64,000 nt of DNA from Cryobacterium psychrophilum (GTDB lineage: Bacteria; Actinomycetota; Actinomycetes; Actinomycetales; Microbacteriaceae), in the NCBI RefSeq assembly GCF_004365915.1, contig NZ_SODI01000001.1:124001-188000 (forward strand), written 5' to 3'. The notes under the pieces are model-generated. The model searched no databases. It was not told the DNA's origin and worked only from the letters and a program-made list of their open reading frames with translations. Shown here piece after piece: positions 35,394 to 43,920 of this stretch (its first letter is position 1; every line of letters starts with the position of its first letter). The translations under genes and the position numbers were made by a program.

Positions 35394-36230
35394 ATGGACG
35401 ACCGATACGGCGCAGACGTGCTCTCCCCCGGCTGGCAAAAAGCCGGCCGCATCATCATTCCCACCCAGGAAGCCACCCGCGATCTCGTGGTTGAGGAGGT
35501 TGCGACCGGTTTCTGCGGGGCGATCATCCGGGTGGAGAAAAAGATAGTCACGCTGGAAGACCGGCATGGCAAGCACCGGTTATTCCCGCTCGGCGGGGGG
35601 TTCCTCCTGGAAGGCAAGCCCGTGGTGCTCGTTGCACCCACCATGGCCGCCGCGATCGGGCGGGCACGAACGGCATCGGGGTCGATGGCTGTGACGGATG
35701 CGCCCGCGCGCGTCGCCCGGGCAAGCCGAATCTTCGTCGAGGGTCGCCACGACGCCGAGCTCGTGGAGAAGGTGTGGGGAGCCGATCTGCGCATTGAGGG
35801 CGTAGTCGTGGAGTACCTCGAGGGCATCGATCACCTGGAGGAGATCCTCGCGGAGTTCGGCCCCAGCCCCAGACGCAAGGTCGGCGTGCTGGTGGACCAC
35901 CTGGTCCCCCGCTCGAAGGAGAGCCGCATCGCTGAGGCGGTGGCCCGCGGTCCGCACGGAAAATCCGTTCTCGTGGTCGGGCACCCCTACATCGATGTGT
36001 GGCAGGCGGTGAAGCCCGCGAGGGTGGGCCTGTCCGAATGGCCCCAGATACCGCGCAGCATCGAATGGAAGCACGGCATCTGCGCCGCTCTCGGTTGGCC
36101 GCACGAGGAGCAGGCGGATATCGCCAGGGCCTGGCAGCGGATCCTCGGGCAGGTGCGTACGTACGCCGATCTCGAACCCCAGCTCCTCGGACGTGTCGAA
36201 CACCTCATCGACTTCGTGACCGTGGATTGA
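35394..36230 (+). CDS. DUF3097 family protein
   Basis: A 278-aa actinobacterial protein recognised by ADVLSPGWQKAGRIIIPTQE, VEDRHGKHRLFPLG-type segment and GVLVDHLVPRSKESRIAEAV. The C-terminal part, HPYIDVWQAVKP and IEWKHGICAALGW, is also typical. No known function. TAGCGT ends 7 nt before the ATG, the leaderless pattern. Its gap from the divergent SRAP gene is 72 nt. Confidence 0.85.
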   Translation: MDDRYGADVLSPGWQKAGRIIIPTQEATRDLVVEEVATGFCGAIIRVEKKIVTLEDRHGKHRLFPLGGGFLLEGKPVVLVAPTMAAAIGRARTASGSMAVTDAPARVARASRIFVEGRHDAELVEKVWGADLRIEGVVVEYLEGIDHLEEILAEFGPSPRRKVGVLVDHLVPRSKESRIAEAVARGPHGKSVLVVGHPYIDVWQAVKPARVGLSEWPQIPRSIEWKHGICAALGWPHEEQADIARAWQRILGQVRTYADLEPQLLGRVEHLIDFVTVD

Positions 36231-36252
36231 TGAATTGCGGGCGTGCGCAAAG

Positions 36253-36287
36253 AACCCTCCGCCTCGAAAAGACCGAGGGTTTGTTTT
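36253..36287 (+). terminator. Terminator after DUF3097
   Basis: AACCCTC (36253-36259) pairs with GAGGGTT (36275-36281); then TTGTTTT. Confidence 0.6.
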
Positions 36288-36478
36288 GAAACGCCGCCTA
36301 AGTTCGTATCTATGGCCGATGTGGGCTAGTGTTGGTTCTGAAGTTGTAGTGCTTGCACGTCTTAAACGCATTGACCTCGGTTGATGCGCCACATTCCTTT
36401 CGGAAGCGGACGACGAATACCGCGACGAGCGGCCCTGACAGTCGGGGTCGATCTAACACTCCTGGAGGAGTTTTACAA

Positions 36479-36682
36479 ATGGCAACAGGTACCGTAAAAT
36501 GGTTCAACGCTGAAAAGGGCTTCGGCTTCATTGCACCCGACGACGGAAGCGCCGATGTTTTCGCGCACTACTCCGCGATCGCGTCGAATGGCTACAAGTC
36601 CCTCGATGAGAACCAGAAGGTCGAGTTCGAGGTAACCCAGGGCCCCAAGGGCCCCCAGGCCGAGAACATTCGCTCCCTCTAA
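36479..36682 (+). CDS. Cold-shock protein
   Basis: A 67-aa single cold-shock domain with RNP1 KGFGFIAPD and RNP2 [15 protein letters not shown] chaperone. GGAGGAG lies upstream of the ATG at 36479. A long leader (from about 36290, no open frame of note) precedes it, as in csp genes where the 5' leader folds and controls translation with temperature; this is inferred from the family. It ends in the 13-bp hairpin at 36731-36759. Confidence 0.95.
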   Translation: MATGTVKWFNAEKGFGFIAPDDGSADVFAHYSAIASNGYKSLDENQKVEFEVTQGPKGPQAENIRSL

Positions 36683-36730
36683 GCTTTTTTGAAAAGCTGT
36701 AGCTTATAAACAGCTATAGATAGAGTTCCG

Positions 36731-36759
36731 TAACGCCCCCGCCTCTGGCGGGGGCGTTA
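36731..36759. terminator. Bidirectional terminator between csp and lrp
   Basis: A perfect 13-bp stem (36731-36743 with 36747-36759) and 3-nt loop TCT lie between convergent csp and lrp. Confidence 0.8.
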
Positions 36760-36772
36760 CCTCGTTAACCAC

Positions 36773-37252
36773 TTATTTGACCAGGTCCTGCCAGCCGTCA
36801 CCGTCGACGTACTCAAAGATCAGGTTGGTCTCGGTGTGGGCGACGGCCGGATGCTCCGCGAGGTGTTCCAGAACGAAGTCGCGCAGATCTGAGGCGTCGG
36901 CCGCCGCGACGTGCAGCAGGTAGTCGTCGGCCCCCGCGGTGTGGAACAGCCCGATGACACCGGGCCAGTGCGGTGCAGCGTTGCGGAAATCATCAATCTG
37001 CGCGCGGGCGTGTTTGGCCAGTCGCACCGAGATGAGCGCCTGCAGGGATGCACCAAGCGCCGCGAGGTCGATGTTCGCTCGATAGCCGCGAATATGACCG
37101 AGCTGTTGCAGTCGACGCAACCGCAAGGACACGGTGGACTCCGCCACTCCGATCTCGCCCGCCAACGCCGCCCCTGACGCGCGGGCATTCACCGATAGCG
37201 CTCGCAGAAGCGCACGATCGACCCGGTCTAGTTCTGGCTTCTTCGATTCCAT
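36773..37252 (-). CDS. Lrp/AsnC family transcriptional regulator
   Basis: A 159-aa regulator with an N-terminal HTH (LARDxxL-type: LDRVDRALLRALSVNARASGAALAGEIGVAESTVSLRLRRL) and a C-terminal RAM domain (GASLQALISVRLAKH through TNLIFEYVDGDG). It binds amino acids in this family. AAGGAG lies 7 nt before the ATG. It is divergent from a sulfur amino acid enzyme gene and three palindromes lie in the shared 107-bp gap, so that enzyme is the likely target (inference). Confidence 0.93.
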   Translation of the reverse strand: MESKKPELDRVDRALLRALSVNARASGAALAGEIGVAESTVSLRLRRLQQLGHIRGYRANIDLAALGASLQALISVRLAKHARAQIDDFRNAAPHWPGVIGLFHTAGADDYLLHVAAADASDLRDFVLEHLAEHPAVAHTETNLIFEYVDGDGWQDLVK

Positions 37253-37282
37253 CGCTGTGCTCCTTCGTTGCAGAGAAGTTTA

Positions 37283-37348
37283 TGCGATATTCGCACGAAC
37301 TTGTGGCAGAGTCTGCAGAGCCACTTGCGCATACGAACAGAATCTGTT
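37283..37348. promoter_or_regulatory. Three palindromes, candidate Lrp-type operators
   Basis: TGCGA-TAT-TCGCA (37283-37295), GCAGA-G-TCTGC (37306-37316) and AACAGA-A-TCTGTT (37336-37348) have perfect arms. Their centres are 22 and 31 bp apart, near two and three helical turns, all between lrp and the PLP enzyme gene. Confidence 0.5.
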
Positions 37349-37359
37349 TCTGTCGAAGA

Positions 37360-38574
37360 ATGTTGCCATCGTCGTCACACATCGAAACCCGTGCGGTCCA
37401 CTCCGGGATGAGCGGACTCACCGAAAGCGGGTCCCACGTACCCGTCATTGATCTCTCCACCACGAATCACCTGACCGGGGTCGATTCCGGTGGCGATTCC
37501 TATGAGAATCTGGCGACGGGAGGAACCCTCCAGCCCGGCGACTCCGCGGTGTATCAGCGCTTGTGGCAGCCCGGTGTCGCCCGGTTCGAGGAATCGCTCT
37601 CCTCGCTCGAAGGGTCGGAATCCACTGTCGCGTTTGCCAGCGGGATGGCCGCGCTGACGGCCACCCTTATCGCCACCGTCACTGCGGGCAAGCCGCACAT
37701 CGTGGCATTGCGCCCGATCTATGGCGGAACGGACCACGTGCTCGCGAGCGGTTTACTTGGCACCGAAATCACCTGGGCGGATGCGGGCGGCGTGACTGCC
37801 GCCATCCGACCCAACACCGGACTGGTCATCCTGGAATCCCCCGCCAACCCGACCCTGCAGCTGACCGACATTCGCGCGATTGTCGACGCGGCCGGGACGG
37901 TGCCGGTGCTCGTCGACAACACCTTCGCCACGCCGGTGCTGCAGCGACCGCTCGAATCGGGCGCAACCCTCGTACTGCACAGTGCCACCAAGTACATCGG
38001 CGGACATGGGGATGCGATGGGCGGAACCGTGTCCGGCCCGGAGGAATGGATGGTGCGCCTCCGGCAGGTGCGTGCTCTGACCGGTGGGTTGCTGCATCCG
38101 CTGAGCGCCTATCTCCTGCACCGCGGGTTGCGCACCCTACCCGTGCGCGTGCGCGCCCAGCAGGCGACGGCCGGCCTGATCGCCGGCCGACTCGTCGGCC
38201 ACCCCGCGCTGAGTCGGGTGCTCTACCCCGGGCTCACCGGGCAGGACCCGCAGGCACTGATTGGACGCCAGTGTGCCGGCGCCGGTTCGCTCATCGCCCT
38301 GGACTTCGGCGACTATGACGCCGCCGCGCGTTTCACCGAGTCGCTCCGGCTCATCACGCACGCCGTGTCTCTCGGCGGGGTCGACTCGCTCGTGCAGCAC
38401 CCGGCTTCGCTCACGCATCGCCCGGTCGAGGCGAGTGCGCGCCCCTCCGCCGGCGTCGTGCGCATCTCGGTGGGCCTGGAGCACGTTGACGACCTCATGG
38501 CCGACATCCTCGCCGCCCTCGAGGCCAGCCGTGAAGCGGGCACCGTACGGTCCACGGTTCCGCTGGTGGGCTAA
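37360..38574 (+). CDS. PLP-dependent Cys/Met metabolism enzyme (cystathionine gamma-synthase/methionine gamma-lyase family)
   Basis: A 404-aa fold-type I PLP enzyme. Conserved parts are HIETRAVHSG, YQRLWQPGVARFEESLSSLEG, FASGMAALTAT, LVDNTFATPVLQRPLE and the lysine motif HSATKYIGGHGDAMGG (Schiff-base Lys). The C-terminal FARTSVGLEH-type segment (RISVGLEHVDDL) is present. Methionine gamma-lyase and O-acetylhomoserine-type enzymes cannot be told apart here. ATG 37360 is the first reasonable start. The 107-bp gap to the Lrp gene holds its promoter and likely operators. Confidence 0.88.
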   Translation: MLPSSSHIETRAVHSGMSGLTESGSHVPVIDLSTTNHLTGVDSGGDSYENLATGGTLQPGDSAVYQRLWQPGVARFEESLSSLEGSESTVAFASGMAALTATLIATVTAGKPHIVALRPIYGGTDHVLASGLLGTEITWADAGGVTAAIRPNTGLVILESPANPTLQLTDIRAIVDAAGTVPVLVDNTFATPVLQRPLESGATLVLHSATKYIGGHGDAMGGTVSGPEEWMVRLRQVRALTGGLLHPLSAYLLHRGLRTLPVRVRAQQATAGLIAGRLVGHPALSRVLYPGLTGQDPQALIGRQCAGAGSLIALDFGDYDAAARFTESLRLITHAVSLGGVDSLVQHPASLTHRPVEASARPSAGVVRISVGLEHVDDLMADILAALEASREAGTVRSTVPLVG

Positions 38575-38603
38575 GGGCTGCGCGAAGCCGGTAACGCGAG
38601 CTC

Positions 38604-38648
38604 GCGGGACCGGGCGGGCCGGGCCTCGCCGGTGGGCTGCGGTCCCGC
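38604..38648 (+). terminator. Long hairpin after the PLP enzyme gene
   Basis: GCGGGACCG (38604-38612) pairs with CGGTCCCGC (38640-38648), with further GC-rich inner pairing. Confidence 0.45.
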
Positions 38649-38788
38649 ACGGGGCGGCCCTGGGCTCTCCCCGGGGCGATTCTGCGTTCGTGAACGGATG
38701 TTGCTGGTGGTGAAGAGGTGTTGTAACCTCGGAACTATTTGTCTGAGAGTTCCTCGTTTGTGTGTACGAATCGGGGTAAAATGGGGGC

Positions 38789-39643
38789 GTGGACACGAGC
38801 GAAGAACCGGAAGATCCCCTCCGCTGCGTTGCCGCCGCTGCCGACCCGTTCGGTTTCGTTGACGGTGACGGTGTCGCCCCGGAGTTGATGGGCGTGGAGC
38901 TGATCAGCCGGGCGTGATCAACCTCGTCAAGGGTGACGCGCAGGTCGGCGCCCTGATTGATCGGGTGATGTACGTCGAGAAGGTGATCGTCTGGGCGCAG
39001 GCCTCCAGGGTCGAGGCGGTGGATCGGGCCTTCACGCGGGCGACGGACGTTGCCCAGACGGGGAAGGCAACCGGTACGGACCGGTGGGATGCCCGGTACG
39101 CTGCGGAACGGGCGATGACGGCGGAGATCGCGTGCGCGCTGCGTATTCCGCAGAGCACCGCGGCAGGCCTGTGGCGGGAGAGCCGGTGCCTCACGCATGC
39201 GTTGCCGCTCACGCTGGCGGCGTTGCGGGCCGGGCAGATCAGTGCGCGTCATGCGCAGCGCATGATTGATCATGTCGCGTCGATTCCGTCCCGGTCGCAG
39301 CGGGAGTTTGAGGCGGCGGCGCTTCCGTTCGCGGTGACGTTGACGGTGTCGAAGTTTGATCTGAAGGCGCGTCTGTTGCGGGAGGGCCTGCACCCGGGCA
39401 GCCTGGAGGGGTATGGTCTGATCGACCCGGAGGCCGCACACCGACTGGTCGGTCACCCAGACCGATGACGGGGTGCTGCACGGGGTCTCCCCAACCGGCA
39501 GGCCCTACGCCACCGACCCGGCCACCCGCATGCCGCCCCCGCTCGCGCACCCCGGCGAGGGACCCCGAACGCGCGAGAAATACATCAACCCGTTCGACAC
39601 AGACTGGCCCACCGACCCCCTCCGCGACCCCGCGCCCTTCTAA
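38789..39643 (+). pseudogene. Decayed DUF222/HNH endonuclease gene
   Basis: The first part (GTG 38789 to TGA 38917) reads MDTSEEPEDPLRC...ELMGVELISRA; the DUF222 body then continues in another frame (38914-39468: RVEAVDRAFTRATDVAQ, AERAMTAEIACALRIPQSTA, LHPGSLEGYGLIDPEAA). A third segment, back in the first frame, gives the family C-terminus (HTDWSVTQTDDGVLHG, TRMPPPLAHPGEGPRTREKY) ending at 39643. The HNH core with its Cys/His residues, expected between DPEAA and HTDWSV, is missing. Two frame changes and a deletion mark decay. TAAAAT ends 6 nt before the GTG. The gap 39644-39891 shows no further gene. Confidence 0.75.
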
Positions 39644-39891
39644 CCGCCATCAGAAGGCGAGTTGATCCGGAACCGCGTTGATCCGTTACGACACGCTCAG
39701 CGAGCCGGACCAACCGAACCAGCGGTGCAGGCAGAGGGCGGCGTGGTTCTCCGCGCACTCGGTCGGCACCGGCGGGCTTCAGAACTGCTCCGTCGTCACG
39801 AAGGTACGGACCCGACCAAACCGGCCAGGATCTCGGATCCCGCGTCGGTCAATACTCACCCGGGCTGCCGAGAAGACGACTGAGAACAGGG

Positions 39892-41709
39892 CTAGCTGCG
39901 GCCGAGACGGCGGCGGAGCAGGTCGATGCGCATCTGCAACTGGGTGACGCTGGCCTGGGCGACCGCGGGGCCGCCGCACAGCCGCCGCAGTTCCGAGTGG
40001 ATCATGCCGTGGGGCTCTTCGGCGAGCTTGGACCACATGCCCACGAGGCTCGCGAGGAGCGTCCGCTGTTCCTTCAGCGTGCGATAGAGCGGCGGGGGGT
40101 CCTCCGGGGCGATCTCACCCGTTGCCGGGTCCTTACGGCGGTCTGTAGAGCGTTTGGCCTGCTTGGTCTGGTGGTGCCGCAGCAGTTCGGAGACCTGTTC
40201 AGGCTCCAACAGGCCCGGGATGCCGATGAAGTCGAATTCCTCATCGGTTCCAGGTTCGGCCAGTTCGCCGAACTCGTCGCCGTTGAACATGACCATGTCG
40301 AACGTGGCCTGGGAGTCCAACGCCTGCCAGGTGAAGTCGTCTTCGCCGAGGTCATCCGAGGCCTTCTCGTCCTTGTTGGCCGCGGCAACCATGGCGTCTT
40401 CGGGGTTGTACATGCCGTCATCGCCGTCTTCACGGTTGCTGCGGTCAAGCGCATGGTCGCGTTCGAGCTCCATGGCGTTGGCGAGGCTGAGCAGCCCCGG
40501 CACGTTGGGCAGGAAGATCGACGCCGTCTCACCGCGGCGACGGGCGCGCACGAATCGGCCGATCGCCTGGGCGAAGTACAGGGGGGTCGCGGCGCTTGTG
40601 GCATAGACGCCCACCGCGAGCCGCGGCACGTCGACGCCCTCAGACACCATGCGCACGGCCACCATCCATCGCCTGGTGTTCTTCGAGAATTCGTCGATAC
40701 GGTCGCTGGATTCCTTCTCGTCCGAGAGGACGATCGTGACCGGCTCCCCACAGATCTCCTCGAGGATCACCGCGTAGGCCCGTGCGGTTGTCTGGTCGGT
40801 CGCGATCACGAGGCCGCCGGCATCCGGGATGCCCTGGCGCACGGCAGTCAGGCGCTGGTCCGCCGATCGAAGCACCGCCGGGATCCACTGGCCGGTCGGC
40901 TCAAGTGCGGTGCGCCACGCCTGGCTCGTGATGTCCTTGGTGTTGCCCTCCCCCAGTTTGGCTTCCATCTCGTCGCCGGCGCGCGTGCGCCACTTCATGT
41001 GCCCGGCGTAGACCATGAACATCACCGGGCGAACGACGCCATCGGCCAGCGCGCGGCCGTAGCCGTAGGCGTAGTCGCTCTGTGACATGCGAATGCCGTG
41101 CTTGTCGGGCAGGTAGCTCACGAACGGGATCGGCGAGGTGTCAGAGCGAAACGGGGTACCGGTGAGAGAAAGCCGGCGCGTCGCCGGGCCGAAGGCCTCC
41201 CGGATGGCGTCGCCCCAGCTCAGCGCATCGCCGCCGTGGTGGATCTCGTCGAGAATCACGAGGGTGCGGCTGGACTCGGTGAGTCGCTTGTGCAGCGCCG
41301 CCCGGGCGGCAACCTGCGCATACGTGACCACGACGCCGTGATAGTGGCTGCCGTAGATGCCGTCGGCGTTCTTGAACATCGGGTCGAGACGGATGCCTGC
41401 CCTCGCCGCGGCATCCGCCCACTGGTTCTTCAGATGCTCGGTCGGGGCAACAACCGTGATGCGGTCGATGGTGCGGCGCGAGCGCAGCTCGGCGGCAAGT
41501 CGCAGCGCGAACGTGGTCTTTCCGGCACCCGGTGTGGCTGCGGCGAGAAAATCCCGGGGCTCGTGCACGAAGTAGGTCTCAAGGGCTTCGGCCTGCCAGG
41601 CCCGCAACTTGCTTGCGGTGCCCCACGCGGCTCTCTCCGGGAAGGATGGGGACAAGTGTTCGGCTGCACTCGTCCCCTGCGCGGGGCCGAAAATAGATGG
41701 AGTATTCAC
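39892..41709 (-). CDS. DEAD/DEAH-box helicase (SF2, restriction-type III/XPB-like)
   Basis: About 605 aa from the GTG at 41709; the frame is open to 41751. N-terminal core: WQAEALETYF, Walker A ATPGAGKTTFALR, VVAPTEHLKNQW, Walker B DEIH (LVILDEIHHGGDALSW), SLTGTPFRSD. C-terminal core: WMVAVRMVSEGVDVPRLAVG and the arginine-finger motif FAQAIGRFVRARRRGE. A charged insert and a C-terminal helical region (QAKRSTDRRKDPATGE) follow. XPB/type III restriction helicases are relatives; no methylase or nuclease is adjacent. Confidence 0.88.
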   Translation of the reverse strand: MNTPSIFGPAQGTSAAEHLSPSFPERAAWGTASKLRAWQAEALETYFVHEPRDFLAAATPGAGKTTFALRLAAELRSRRTIDRITVVAPTEHLKNQWADAAARAGIRLDPMFKNADGIYGSHYHGVVVTYAQVAARAALHKRLTESSRTLVILDEIHHGGDALSWGDAIREAFGPATRRLSLTGTPFRSDTSPIPFVSYLPDKHGIRMSQSDYAYGYGRALADGVVRPVMFMVYAGHMKWRTRAGDEMEAKLGEGNTKDITSQAWRTALEPTGQWIPAVLRSADQRLTAVRQGIPDAGGLVIATDQTTARAYAVILEEICGEPVTIVLSDEKESSDRIDEFSKNTRRWMVAVRMVSEGVDVPRLAVGVYATSAATPLYFAQAIGRFVRARRRGETASIFLPNVPGLLSLANAMELERDHALDRSNREDGDDGMYNPEDAMVAAANKDEKASDDLGEDDFTWQALDSQATFDMVMFNGDEFGELAEPGTDEEFDFIGIPGLLEPEQVSELLRHHQTKQAKRSTDRRKDPATGEIAPEDPPPLYRTLKEQRTLLASLVGMWSKLAEEPHGMIHSELRRLCGGPAVAQASVTQLQMRIDLLRRRLGRS

Positions 41710-41765
41710 TACTCCCCAAGATATCAAGTTGTGCGGGGGAGCATATGTCACGGCACAATGTCAGG

Positions 41766-42551
41766 ATGACGAATCAGCAGCATCCGTGGTCCCGTTACGT
41801 CGCCGTGGGCGATTCCTTCACGGAGGGAATCGGCGACCCCGAACCGTCTGCCCCTGGGGGAAGCCGGGGGTGGGCCGACCGAGTGGCCGAGATGCTCAGC
41901 GCCGGGACCGACGATTTCGCGTACGCGAACCTCGCCGTGCGGGGCAAGCTCATTCGACAGATCAGCCACGAGCAGATCGAACCGGCCATCGACCTGCGAC
42001 CCGACCTGGTCACGTTCTCGGCCGGCGGCAACGATGTGATTCGACCGGGTACCGACCCGGACGAGATAGCGTCCCGCTGCGAGGAAGCTGTGGGCCGGCT
42101 CCGCCGTGATGGCGCGACGGTCGTGCTGTTCACCGGTGCCGACGTGGGCTTCTCCCCCGTGTTTCGCGGCATCCGCGGCAAGGTCGCCATCTACAACGAG
42201 AATCTGCGCGCCGTCGCCGAGAAGCATGACTGCATCGTGGCCGACATGTGGTCGCTGCGGGAGATTCAGGATTCGCGCATGTGGGCACCCGACCGGCTAC
42301 ACCTGAACGCCCTGGGCCATCACACCGTGGCTCGGATGGTGCTCTCGGCGCTCAATGTGGAGAACACTCTTGAGCCACAGAATCCCGAACCGATGCGCGG
42401 CACGACCTGGCACCAGGCCCGCACGGAAGACCTCGTCTGGGCCAGGGAATACCTTGTGCCGTGGGTACTGAGACGAGTGCGGCACCAGTCGTCTGGTGAC
42501 AATGTGCTGCCCAAACGCCCGGCCGCCGGACCCTTCCTGCTGCACCAGTAG
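41766..42551 (+). CDS. SGNH/GDSL hydrolase family protein
   Basis: A 261-aa esterase-like enzyme with block I VAVGDSFTEGIGDP (catalytic Ser), block II GGND-type FSAGGNDVIRP and the C-terminal DRLHLNALGHHTVA (Asp-x-x-His). No signal peptide. ATG 41766 is preferred (CACAAT ends 6 nt before it); ATG 41745 is possible with GGGGGAGC upstream. It is divergent from the helicase gene. Confidence 0.9.
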   Translation: MTNQQHPWSRYVAVGDSFTEGIGDPEPSAPGGSRGWADRVAEMLSAGTDDFAYANLAVRGKLIRQISHEQIEPAIDLRPDLVTFSAGGNDVIRPGTDPDEIASRCEEAVGRLRRDGATVVLFTGADVGFSPVFRGIRGKVAIYNENLRAVAEKHDCIVADMWSLREIQDSRMWAPDRLHLNALGHHTVARMVLSALNVENTLEPQNPEPMRGTTWHQARTEDLVWAREYLVPWVLRRVRHQSSGDNVLPKRPAAGPFLLHQ

Positions 42552-42562
42552 CCAGCGGGCCG

Positions 42563-43795
42563 CTAACCGGCCGCGAGCTCGCCCGGGTGGCTGAACCGCC
42601 AGCCGGGACCCGGGCCGGTGAGGGGTTCGTCGAGCACCAGGGGCACACTGACCGACCGGTCCCCCACGGTGAAGTCCACGTCGCCGACCGAGTCGCCCGT
42701 CTGGCCGACGGTCATGTTTCGTGCCGTGATCGCGCCGGTGACGGGAGTGTCCGACCAGACGAGGACGGAGGCGTCCTCGCCGGCCACCGCGTCTGCCGTC
42801 TGCCCCCACTTCGTCGTGTACGAGCCGAAAGAATCGCCCTTCGCGGCGAGGTCCACGTCCTGGAAGCCCGGCTTGACACTCGCGATGAGCGCAGCAATCG
42901 CATCATTGAGTTCCCCGTGCGTGTCGCCGCCGAGCACCACGCCCACGAGGGTGACGGTCTCGCCGCCCACGGTGAGGTCCGTCGAGAACAGCAGGCACGC
43001 GCCGGCGGCATCGGTCGTTCCGGTCTTGATGCCGTCAACGCCCCCCGTGCCGAGCAGCTTGTTCGTGTTCGTGACCCTGCCGATCGTGGGCAGAACGGCA
43101 GCAGGCATTGCCACGATCTCGGCCAGTGCCGGGTTACCGACGGCAAGTTTCGCGAGCTCGACGAGGTCCGCCGGGCTGCTCACGCTGCTGGACGAAATGC
43201 CGCTCGTGTCGGCCACGACGGTGTCGGTGAGGCCCTTCGCCTGCAGCCAGGAGTTCGCGGCCGTGAGGTAGCCCTTCTCGCTTCCGTAGGCCCACACGGC
43301 AAGGGAGGCCGCGTAGTTATTGGCGGAGGGAAGCAGCATGGCCTCGAAAGCCTCTCGCTCGCTCAGCACCATGCCCGATACGACGGTGGCGACAGAGCCG
43401 TTCTCGGCGAGTGACTTGTAGTACAGGTCAATATCGGCATCGGTGAAGGTGATGTCGGGCCCGGCCTCGCCCGCGGCGAGAGGCTTGGCGTCCAACACCA
43501 CGAGTGCCGTGACCATCTTCGTGATGCTCGCGATCGGAACGGATGCCTGTTCCCCGTGGGACGCGAGCACCCCGGGGAATCCGACGGCCCCGATCGCACC
43601 CTCGCCGAAGCTCGGCCATGCCGGTTCCGTCGTCGGCTGTGTCAGATCCGCGGGCTGACTGATCGTGGCGGCCGACGCCGGCACGGGGGCGAGCCCGGTG
43701 GCACCGAGGTAACCGACGCCCACGAGGGCAATGAGGAGGGATCCGAAGACGGCGAGGCGCCTTCGGCGAAGGGTCACGCGTCGGCTCTGGGGCAT
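42563..43795 (-). CDS. D-alanyl-D-alanine carboxypeptidase (class C low-molecular-weight PBP)
   Basis: A 410-aa penicillin-binding protein. A basic N-terminus and one membrane segment (about 14-35) end in an ASA-type site. The triads are S90-I-T-K93 (catalytic Ser), S157-A-N159 and K257-T-G. The C-terminal about 100 residues form an extra domain. It trims the D-Ala from peptidoglycan stem peptides outside the membrane. TACGAT (43802-43807) ends 6 nt before the ATG, so it is likely leaderless. Three copies of GCACTCGTT lie further upstream. Confidence 0.9.
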   Translation of the reverse strand: MPQSRRVTLRRRRLAVFGSLLIALVGVGYLGATGLAPVPASAATISQPADLTQPTTEPAWPSFGEGAIGAVGFPGVLASHGEQASVPIASITKMVTALVVLDAKPLAAGEAGPDITFTDADIDLYYKSLAENGSVATVVSGMVLSEREAFEAMLLPSANNYAASLAVWAYGSEKGYLTAANSWLQAKGLTDTVVADTSGISSSSVSSPADLVELAKLAVGNPALAEIVAMPAAVLPTIGRVTNTNKLLGTGGVDGIKTGTTDAAGACLLFSTDLTVGGETVTLVGVVLGGDTHGELNDAIAALIASVKPGFQDVDLAAKGDSFGSYTTKWGQTADAVAGEDASVLVWSDTPVTGAITARNMTVGQTGDSVGDVDFTVGDRSVSVPLVLDEPLTGPGPGWRFSHPGELAAG

Positions 43796-43846
43796 CCGTC
43801 AATCGTACCGGCCCTGGCCTCGCCGGTGCCTTGCCTGGCCGTCGTC

Positions 43847-43905
43847 GCACTCGTTAGAGTCCCGGGCACTCGTTGAAATTAGTGCTGTGGGACCAAACGA
43901 GTGCC
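43847..43905. repeat. Three copies of GCACTCGTT upstream of the carboxypeptidase gene
   Basis: GCACTCGTT occurs at 43847-43855 and 43866-43874 (direct, 19 bp apart) and inverted at 43896-43904; the last two extend to a 10-bp inverted repeat (GGCACTCGTT/AACGAGTGCC, 43865-43874 with 43896-43905). It may be a regulator site or a terminator of the SpoU gene. Confidence 0.45.
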
Positions 43906-43920
43906 GCGACTCCACAATGG

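Noticed and set aside
38137..39456. 439-codon minus-strand open frame over the PLP enzyme and DUF222 remnant
   Set aside because: It is low-complexity Arg/Pro-rich sequence and overlaps recognised plus-strand coding in other frames.
39644..39891. Possible small genes in the gap after the DUF222 remnant
   Set aside because: Open frames of 73-89 codons exist in both strands without a ribosome site, family pattern or clear codon bias; probably remnant sequence.
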